A DNA stretch of 7,024 nt from Actinomycetales bacterium (GTDB taxonomy: Bacteria; Actinomycetota; Actinomycetes; Mycobacteriales; Mycobacteriaceae): the NCBI GenBank assembly GCA_012841845.1, contig DUTZ01000459.1, positions 1 through 7,024 of the forward strand. Reading direction: 5' to 3'. The notes beneath the pieces are model-generated. The model saw only the letters and a list, made by a program, of their open reading frames with translations. It was not told where the DNA came from and made no database searches. Shown piece after piece: positions 1 through 4,261 of the stretch. Each line of letters starts with the position of its first letter. Position 1 is the stretch's first letter. The translations under genes were made by a program, and so were the position numbers.

Positions 1-467
1 GCGAGCACCGGGTGGGGCAGGGTGCGGGCCACGTCCTCGAGGCTGCGGCGCGGGTGGAGGCCGGCGCGGGCGACGGCGTCCGGGGTGGTCTCGGCCTCCA
101 GGCCGAGGGGGCGGACGGCCTGCCAGGTGTCGTCGGCGGCGTCCACGACGTCACGCCAGGCGCGGGCGGCCGGCTCGCCCAGGGCGTCCACGTCGGCGTA
201 CCAGACGTCGCCGCGGTCGGTGGGGGCGCCCTCGGGGTCGGGGACGAGGTCCAGCCCGTGGAGGCCGAGCGCGCCGGCGGCGGGGCGTCCGGACTTCTTG
301 AACAGGTCGCGCCACGGGGCGGGGAAGTCGAGGGTCTCGCCGAGTTGGGCGCGCAGCGTGTCGGCCCCGCCCGCGTCGACGAGGGTCACGTCGTGGCCCA
401 CGCGGGCGAGGCGGACGGCCGCGGCGATGCCGGCGAAGGTGCGGCCGAGGACGGCGACGCGTCCCAT
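1..467 (-). CDS. FAD/NAD(P)-binding oxidoreductase (phytoene-desaturase/amine-oxidase-like), partial
   Basis: Only the N-terminal 155 residues are inside the window; the gene continues past the left edge. The protein begins MGRVAVLGRTFAGIAAAVRL and continues through GHDVTLVDAGG, a beta-alpha-beta Rossmann fold for the ADP part of FAD or NAD(P), with an acidic Asp at the end of the second strand. Around residues 52-62 it reads PAPWRDLFKKSGRP, which resembles the DLFRKSGRPLE segment of actinobacterial phytoene-dehydrogenase-like flavoproteins. The dinucleotide motif is unusual: G8-R-T-F-A-G13, with Thr where the middle Gly of GxGxxG normally sits. The ATG at 467-465 overlaps the upstream gene's TGA by one base (TGATG) and no Shine-Dalgarno is visible, so translation is probably coupled. 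The substrate cannot be told from this fragment. Confidence 0.72.
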   Translation of the reverse strand, partial: MGRVAVLGRTFAGIAAAVRLARVGHDVTLVDAGGADTLRAQLGETLDFPAPWRDLFKKSGRPAAGALGLHGLDLVPDPEGAPTDRGDVWYADVDALGEPAARAWRDVVDAADDTWQAVRPLGLEAETTPDAVARAGLHPRRSLEDVARTLPHPVL

Positions 468-1066
468 CAGGCGGCGGTGGGGTTCTTGCGGCGGCTCAGC
501 CAGCGTTGGTAGGCCAGCCAGCCTCGCCGGATGCGGCTGAAGATGGCCCACAGGGCGATCAGCCCGACCACGAGCAGCACGGCAACGACGACGGCGGCGG
601 CCACGGGGGCCAGGGCGACGAGCGTGGCCACGCCGGTGACGGCGACGTCACCGGCCGAGGAAGCCGCCACGTTCGTGAACGGTTCGGGGGACGTGTTGAC
701 CGCCAGGCGCAGCCCCGCCTTGGTGAGGTGGCTGACCAGGGCGGTGATGCCGCCGACCGAGGCCAGGGTGATGGTGGTCAGGTCGCCGGTGGCGCCCGCG
801 TAGATCGCGCCGATGGCCGCGCCGGCGATTGGCCGGATGACGGTGGAGATCGTGTCCCAGGCACTGTCGACGTAGGGGATCTTGTCGGCGATGACCTCGA
901 TGAGGCACAGCACCCCGACGATGATGAGCACGTCGGTGCGCTGGAAGCCCGCCGGGATCCCCTCGATGTGTGCGAAGCGGCCCAGCACCCCCAGGACGAG
1001 CACCGTGCCCCACGCGTTGATGCCGCTGGCCCAACCCGAGGCGAATGCAGCAGGAAGCATCTCCAT
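467..1066 (-). CDS. DUF4126 family integral membrane protein
   Basis: A 199-residue protein with the DUF4126 layout. An N-terminal small-residue-rich helix (FASGWASGINAWGTVLVLG, residues 8-26) is followed by a helix at about 45-60. Then comes the family signature ADKIPYVDSAWD (60-71), a helix with IRPIAGAAIGAIYAG (77-91), a hydrophobic stretch at about 97-114, and PEPFTN (127-132). A long C-terminal hydrophobic segment (about 140-178) ends in a basic tail (RIRRGW, SRRKN). The function of DUF4126 is unknown; its location must be the cytoplasmic membrane. It is the first gene of a minus-strand pair with the FAD oxidoreductase. No clear Shine-Dalgarno precedes the ATG at 1066. A TACGCT box on the minus strand lies 8 bases upstream, so a leaderless transcript is plausible. 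A second in-frame ATG two codons in is an alternative start. Confidence 0.85.
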   Translation of the reverse strand: MEMLPAAFASGWASGINAWGTVLVLGVLGRFAHIEGIPAGFQRTDVLIIVGVLCLIEVIADKIPYVDSAWDTISTVIRPIAGAAIGAIYAGATGDLTTITLASVGGITALVSHLTKAGLRLAVNTSPEPFTNVAASSAGDVAVTGVATLVALAPVAAAVVVAVLLVVGLIALWAIFSRIRRGWLAYQRWLSRRKNPTAA

Positions 1067-1146
1067 GGTTGATCAGCGTAGCGACTAGGGTGGGAGACAG
1101 GTCACGCCCACGCGGGCGGACGGATGACCCCCAGGAGGACCGGCCC
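1067..1146. promoter_or_regulatory. divergent intergenic region with candidate promoters in both directions
   Basis: This 80-base gap separates the minus-strand DUF4126 gene from the plus-strand small-protein gene, so it must serve both directions. On the plus strand TAGGGT at 1086-1091 fits the TANNNT form of actinobacterial -10 boxes, with no convincing -35. On the minus strand TACGCT (complement of 1075-1080) is a possible -10, with GTGACC (complement of 1100-1105) a weak -35 at 19-base spacing. The strong Shine-Dalgarno AGGAGG at 1133-1138 sits 8 bases before the ATG at 1147. The promoter calls rest on short motifs only. Confidence 0.4.
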
Positions 1147-1353
1147 ATGGCCAACCCGCTCGAGTTCATCAAGGGCGTGGACAAGCTCCACGCCTTCTAC
1201 ACCGAACACGTCCGCATGCTGGCGCACGCCTACGACCTCACCGACGAGGAGGCCGCGCACATCCTCGAGACCTACGACTTCCGCAACGTCGCCCGCTCGA
1301 TCCTGCGCCCACCCCGGGTCGACGTGATGGACGACGCCTTCCGCCAGCAGTGA
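1147..1353 (+). CDS. small conserved-looking protein of unknown function (68 aa)
   Basis: I do not recognise a family. The ATG at 1147 was chosen over the in-frame upstream codon at 1045 because AGGAGG (1133-1138) lies 8 bases before it. The upstream extension would also run across the divergent promoter region. The protein has 68 residues and is soluble, with no signal peptide or membrane helix. It is rich in His and acidic residues and probably helical: HAFYTEHVRMLAHAYD (15-30), LTDEEAAHIL (31-40), then RPPRVDVMDD near the end. The AYDLTDEE stretch loosely recalls small helical domains such as the LigA-like fold, too weakly to assign. Its TGA overlaps the GTG start of the deacetylase lipoprotein (GTGA, four bases shared), so the two genes are almost certainly co-transcribed and translationally coupled. 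Confidence 0.75.
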   Translation: MANPLEFIKGVDKLHAFYTEHVRMLAHAYDLTDEEAAHILETYDFRNVARSILRPPRVDVMDDAFRQQ

Positions 1354-2780
1354 GGAGGCCGGGGGCGCTCGCTGCCGCGCTCGTCCTCGCCCTGGCGTTG
1401 TCGGGCTGCGCCGTCGTCCCGCCCGGGACGCCGGCGCCCACGCCCGCCGTGACCACCCCACCCGGGTTGGCGCCGACGGTGTCACCCACGGCGTCCCCGA
1501 CCGCCTCACCCGTGCGCCCGTCCTGGGGCGTGGAGACCCTGTCCCACAACGACCCCGCGCTGCCGGTCCACGTGCAGTGGCCGGTCGTGCCGGGGGCCCC
1601 GCACCTGACCCGGATGCTGGCCGAGGACCTCACCGCCCGCGAGCAGAGGTTCCTGGCCGGGTCCGTGCCCAACACCGAGGCCCCGCCCGAGCTCCGCGGC
1701 ACGTGGGAGACCGTGCTGGACGCCCCCGCCTGGGTCGGCGTCCGCGTCGAGCTGTACGAGTTCACCGGGGCCTCCGGCGAGCTGTCGACCCAGGTGCTCT
1801 ACGGCGAGAAGATGGGCGGGCAGGGGCTGCGCTCGATCGACCTCATTGCCCCGGGCGCCCGCCAGACCGCCGCCGATGCGGTCATCGCCGCGCTGCGCGC
1901 GGAGGGCCACGAGGTGCTGGACGAGCTCGCCGTGAGCTCCGACGCCCGGGTGCGCCTCTTCGATGACCTGGTTTTCGGCCCGCGCGGCGAGCTGGAGGTC
2001 CGGGTGGGCGAGGGCGTCATGCTGCCGTCCAGCGCGGGCGTCGTCGAGGTCACCCTCGCCCCGTCGGCGACCGACGCGGTGCTGTCCGAGCAGGGGGTCG
2101 ACGTCCGGGACGCCGCGGTCGGCCTGACCGGTCCCGCCAGCCCGACGCCCGTCGCCGAGGTGGCCCCACCCGCACCCGCGGCGTCCGTGGACTGCGCGGC
2201 GGTGGAGTGCGTCGCCCTGACGTTCGACGACGGGCCCGGCCGCCACACCGGACGCCTGCTCGACGACCTCGCGCAGGCCGGGGTGCCCGCCACGTTCTTC
2301 CTGCTCGGCACGTCGGCGCGGGCCCAGCCCGACCTGGTGCGGCGGATGGTCGCCGGGGGCCACGAGGTCGGCAACCACACCCTGTCGCACCAGCAGCTCA
2401 CGAAGCTCGGCGCGGACGCCCAGGCCGCCGAGGTCCGGGGCGGCGCCGAGGCCATCGCGGCCGCCGGCGCCACGCCGACCGTGTTCCGGCCGCCGTACGG
2501 GTCCCACGACGCGACCACGCACGCGGAGGCGGGCCTGCCGATCGTCCTGTGGGACGTGGACACCCTCGACTGGAGGACACGCTCGACCGAGGCCACGGTG
2601 CGGTCCGCGGTGGGCAACGCGCGGGCGGGGTCGATCGTGCTGCTGCACGACATCCACGAGCCGACGGTGGACGCCGTGCCGGCCATCGTCACCGGCCTGC
2701 GCGAGCGCGGCTTCACCTTGGTGACCGTGTCGCAACTGCTGGGCGCGAAGGAACCCGGATCGGTGTCGAGGCGTCGCTGA
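1350..2780 (+). CDS. lipoprotein polysaccharide deacetylase: DUF3298-like domain plus NodB domain
   Basis: This 476-residue protein probably removes acetyl groups from cell-wall glycan (peptidoglycan or another GlcNAc polymer) on the outer face of the membrane. The GTG start gives Arg-Arg, a hydrophobic core and lipobox LSGC with Cys20 as the lipidation site. A Pro/Thr/Ser linker follows (about 21-58). Residues about 60-250 resemble the DUF3298/RsiV-like domain found before NodB in PdaC-type enzymes. After a second Pro/Ala linker comes the catalytic domain with all five NodB motifs: TFDDG (291-295; D293 likely base, D294 metal), NHTLSH (342-347; H343 and H347 metal), RPPYG (380-384), DVDTLDW (402-408) and LLHDIH (431-436). 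Cys282 and Cys287 just before motif 1 could form a disulfide. The enzyme looks intact. No Shine-Dalgarno precedes the GTG, so translation is likely coupled to the small upstream gene. The exact glycan is inferred. Confidence 0.9.
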   Translation: MRRPGALAAALVLALALSGCAVVPPGTPAPTPAVTTPPGLAPTVSPTASPTASPVRPSWGVETLSHNDPALPVHVQWPVVPGAPHLTRMLAEDLTAREQRFLAGSVPNTEAPPELRGTWETVLDAPAWVGVRVELYEFTGASGELSTQVLYGEKMGGQGLRSIDLIAPGARQTAADAVIAALRAEGHEVLDELAVSSDARVRLFDDLVFGPRGELEVRVGEGVMLPSSAGVVEVTLAPSATDAVLSEQGVDVRDAAVGLTGPASPTPVAEVAPPAPAASVDCAAVECVALTFDDGPGRHTGRLLDDLAQAGVPATFFLLGTSARAQPDLVRRMVAGGHEVGNHTLSHQQLTKLGADAQAAEVRGGAEAIAAAGATPTVFRPPYGSHDATTHAEAGLPIVLWDVDTLDWRTRSTEATVRSAVGNARAGSIVLLHDIHEPTVDAVPAIVTGLRERGFTLVTVSQLLGAKEPGSVSRRR

Positions 2781-2791
2781 ACTGGGAGGAT

Positions 2792-2819
2792 GGGGCCGAC
2801 GCACCGTTGAGGAGGCCCC
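2792..2819 (+). promoter_or_regulatory. rpiA ribosome binding site within a possible hairpin
   Basis: GAGGAGG at 2809-2815 is a strong Shine-Dalgarno, but only four bases (CCCC) separate it from the rpiA ATG at 2820. GGGGCC at 2792-2797 is the reverse complement of GGCCCC at 2814-2819, giving a 6-bp all-GC stem with a 16-base loop that would cover the end of the Shine-Dalgarno and the spacer. Such short GC stems arise by chance in DNA this rich in G and C, so a regulatory role is uncertain. Confidence 0.3.
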
Positions 2820-3512
2820 ATGTCCCTGACCCAGGACGAGTTGAAGGCGAAGGTCGGCCGCGCGGCCGTGGCGTACGTCGAGCCGGGCACGGTCGTGGGG
2901 GTGGGCACCGGTTCGACGGCCGCGCACTTCATCGCCGGGCTGGCCGCGATGTCCGAACCGGTGGCCGGTGCCGTGTCGAGCTCGGAGGAGTCGACCCGGT
3001 TGCTGCGGGAGGCCGGCATCCCGGTGCTGGACGCCAACGAGGTCGAACGGCTCGACGTCTACGTCGACGGGGCCGACGAGGTCGACCCCCGCGGGTACCT
3101 GCTGAAGGGCGGCGGTGGGGCGCTGACGCGCGAGAAGATCACCGCCGCGCTGGCCGACACCTTCGTGTGCGTCGTCGACTCCTCCAAGGAGGTCGACGTG
3201 CTGGGTGACTTCGGGCTGCCGGTGGAGGTGGTCCCGATGGCCGCGGGCGCGATCACGCGCCGGTTCGCGGCCGGGCTGCTCGGGACGGCGGGCGAGGCGC
3301 GGCTGCGCCGGGGCGAGGACGGGGAACCGTACGTGACCGACAACGGGCAGCACATCCTCGACGTGCACGGCCTGGCGATCGCCGACCCCCTGGCGTTCGA
3401 GGACGAGGTCAACAGCTGGCCCGGCGTCGTGACCGTCGGCGTCTTCGCGCACCAGAAGGCCACCGTGGCGCTGGTCGGGGACGCCTCCGGCGTGCGCACG
3501 ATCACCTACTGA
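2820..3512 (+). CDS. rpiA: ribose-5-phosphate isomerase A
   Basis: RpiA interconverts ribulose 5-phosphate and ribose 5-phosphate in the cytoplasmic non-oxidative pentose phosphate pathway, supplying ribose for nucleotides. At 230 residues it matches the usual RpiA length (about 220-235). Family motifs are all present: phosphate-binding GTGSTA (29-34), SSSEES (53-58), YVDGADEVD (81-89), [11 protein letters not shown] (96-106), [15 protein letters not shown] and the C-terminal [10 protein letters not shown]83, D86, K96 and E105 align with the E. coli active-site residues Asp81, Asp84, Lys94 and Glu103, so the enzyme should be active. The ATG at 2820 gives the usual N-terminus ([14 protein letters not shown]). 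It lies 39 bases after the deacetylase stop in the same direction, so it may be co-transcribed with it. No clear terminator hairpin follows. Confidence 0.97.
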   Translation: MSLTQDELKAKVGRAAVAYVEPGTVVGVGTGSTAAHFIAGLAAMSEPVAGAVSSSEESTRLLREAGIPVLDANEVERLDVYVDGADEVDPRGYLLKGGGGALTREKITAALADTFVCVVDSSKEVDVLGDFGLPVEVVPMAAGAITRRFAAGLLGTAGEARLRRGEDGEPYVTDNGQHILDVHGLAIADPLAFEDEVNSWPGVVTVGVFAHQKATVALVGDASGVRTITY

Positions 3513-3531
3513 CCGCCTCCTCCCGCCGCCC

Positions 3532-3562
3532 TTGACGGATTGTCGGAGACCCCTCGTATAGT
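3532..3562 (+). promoter_or_regulatory. sigma-70-type promoter of the SOS mutagenesis operon
   Basis: TTGACG at 3532-3537 (five of six to the TTGACA -35) and TATAGT at 3557-3562 (five of six to TATAAT) are separated by 19 bases, slightly longer than the optimal 17. The expected transcription start is near 3569-3571, directly before the SOS box, leaving a leader of roughly 40 bases. In DNA this GC-rich, two good hexamers are unlikely by chance. The long spacer may make the promoter moderate in strength. Confidence 0.7.
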
Positions 3563-3572
3563 GGTGACTTCT

Positions 3573-3588
3573 TCGAACAGGTGTTCGA
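3573..3588. promoter_or_regulatory. LexA operator (SOS box)
   Basis: The 16 bases read TCGAACAGGTGTTCGA, a palindrome with perfect 7-base arms (TCGAACA/TGTTCGA) around GG. It matches the established actinobacterial/mycobacterial SOS box TCGAAC-N4-GTTCGA at all fixed positions. It lies immediately downstream of the predicted -10 box and around the expected transcription start, where bound LexA would block initiation. After DNA damage, RecA-stimulated LexA self-cleavage should release the operon that begins at 3612 and includes the error-prone polymerase. Confidence 0.93.
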
Positions 3589-3611
3589 TAGGTGGTCTCG
3601 CGGAGGTGGTC

Positions 3612-3896
3612 ATGCGGCGGTACGACGAACCGATCGCGGTGCGGTCGGGCGAGGTGGGCGGCGAGCCCGCCCCGGTGGAGTTCCTGTGGCGGCGGCAGTA
3701 CTGGCGGGTGCTCGACGTCGAGAGCCGGTGGCGCGAGACCGCCGACTGGTGGTCGAAGCCGTCCGACGACCTGCTGGCCGAGTCCGAGGTGTACCGGGTC
3801 GTGGCGAGCTCGGGGCGCACGAGCCTGCCCGGGGTGTACGAGCTGGCCCACCCCGTCGCCGGCGAGGAGTGGTTCCTGCGGGCGGTGGTGGACTGA
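3612..3896 (+). CDS. DUF6504 family protein, first gene of the SOS operon
   Basis: A 94-residue protein matching my recollection of DUF6504: it starts MRRYDEPIAVRSGEVGGEPAP, then FLWRRQYWRVLDVESRW (24-40), ETADWW, VYRVVASSGRTSLPGVYEL and a final WFLRAVVD. It is rich in Trp (26, 31, 40, 46, 47, 87) and reads as alternating beta strands, suggesting a small beta-barrel-like fold. It has no signal peptide or membrane segment. The function is not established; members are, to my knowledge, often found near ImuB/DnaE2 genes, suggesting a mutasome accessory role. The ATG at 3612 is set by a strong GGAGGTGG (3602-3609); earlier in-frame codons would run into the operator. Its TGA overlaps the next ATG by one base (TGATG). 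I saw no canonical beta-clamp-binding QL(S/D)LF motif. Confidence 0.85.
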   Translation: MRRYDEPIAVRSGEVGGEPAPVEFLWRRQYWRVLDVESRWRETADWWSKPSDDLLAESEVYRVVASSGRTSLPGVYELAHPVAGEEWFLRAVVD

Positions 3897-4261
3897 TGTC
3901 GGCCGAGTCGCACCCGGGGTGGGAGGCCGCCCCGGACCTGTTCGACGACGTGGCCGCGGCGATCGCGGCGGCGGAGGGCGCGGTGCGCCCCGCCGAGCGG
4001 TACCTCGCCGCCCACCGGGCCGCGCTGCGGGTGGCGGCCGGAGTGCTGGCGCGCCGGCGCCCGCGGCTGCGGGAGCGGCGCAGCATCTGGGTCGTGGTCG
4101 CCCAGGTCGCGCCCGAGCTGGGGGAGTGGGCGGAGTACTTCGCGATGCTCCAGCTCAAGGTCGAGGCGGTGCAGGCCGGCGCGGTCGGGCTGGTCACCAC
4201 GCGCGAGGCCGACGACCTGGTGCGGGACGCGCAGGCGTTCGCGGTGGCCGCGCATGCCTGA
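3896..4261 (+). CDS. SAV_6107-type HEPN domain protein
   Basis: A 121-residue, mostly helical, Ala-rich protein. The body resembles the actinobacterial SAV_6107 HEPN family: AERYLAAHRAALRVAAGVLA (33-52), a basic stretch RRRPRLRERR (53-62), SIWVVVAQVAPELGEWAEYF (63-82) and a C-terminal TTREADDLVRDAQAF (101-115). HEPN proteins include RNases and nucleotide-binding toxins whose hallmark is Rx4-6H. Here R35-x4-H40 fits that spacing, but it sits in an early helix rather than the usual late position, so catalysis is uncertain. Translation is coupled at both ends: its ATG overlaps the DUF6504 stop by one base, and its last 8 bases overlap the polymerase start. The start codon has only a weak upstream GGTGGTGG. 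Its role in the SOS operon is unknown. Confidence 0.82.
   Translation: MSAESHPGWEAAPDLFDDVAAAIAAAEGAVRPAERYLAAHRAALRVAAGVLARRRPRLRERRSIWVVVAQVAPELGEWAEYFAMLQLKVEAVQAGAVGLVTTREADDLVRDAQAFAVAAHA

Noticed and set aside
506..1072. Plus-strand open frames opposite the DUF4126 gene
   Set aside because: Their translations are biased, Gly/Asp-rich strings, while the minus strand encodes a protein with the DUF4126 signature and membrane helices.
3513..3531. Possible terminator after rpiA
   Set aside because: The stretch is C-rich but has no inverted repeat followed by a T-run, so I cannot support a terminator.
3589..3594. TAGGTG just after the SOS box as an alternative -10
   Set aside because: It fits the TANNNT pattern less well than TATAGT at 3557-3562, which also has a good -35 partner.
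1506..3851. A 781-codon open frame on the minus strand
   Set aside because: It lies opposite the deacetylase, rpiA and the SOS operator region, all convincingly coding or regulatory on the plus strand. The translation has shadow-frame composition.
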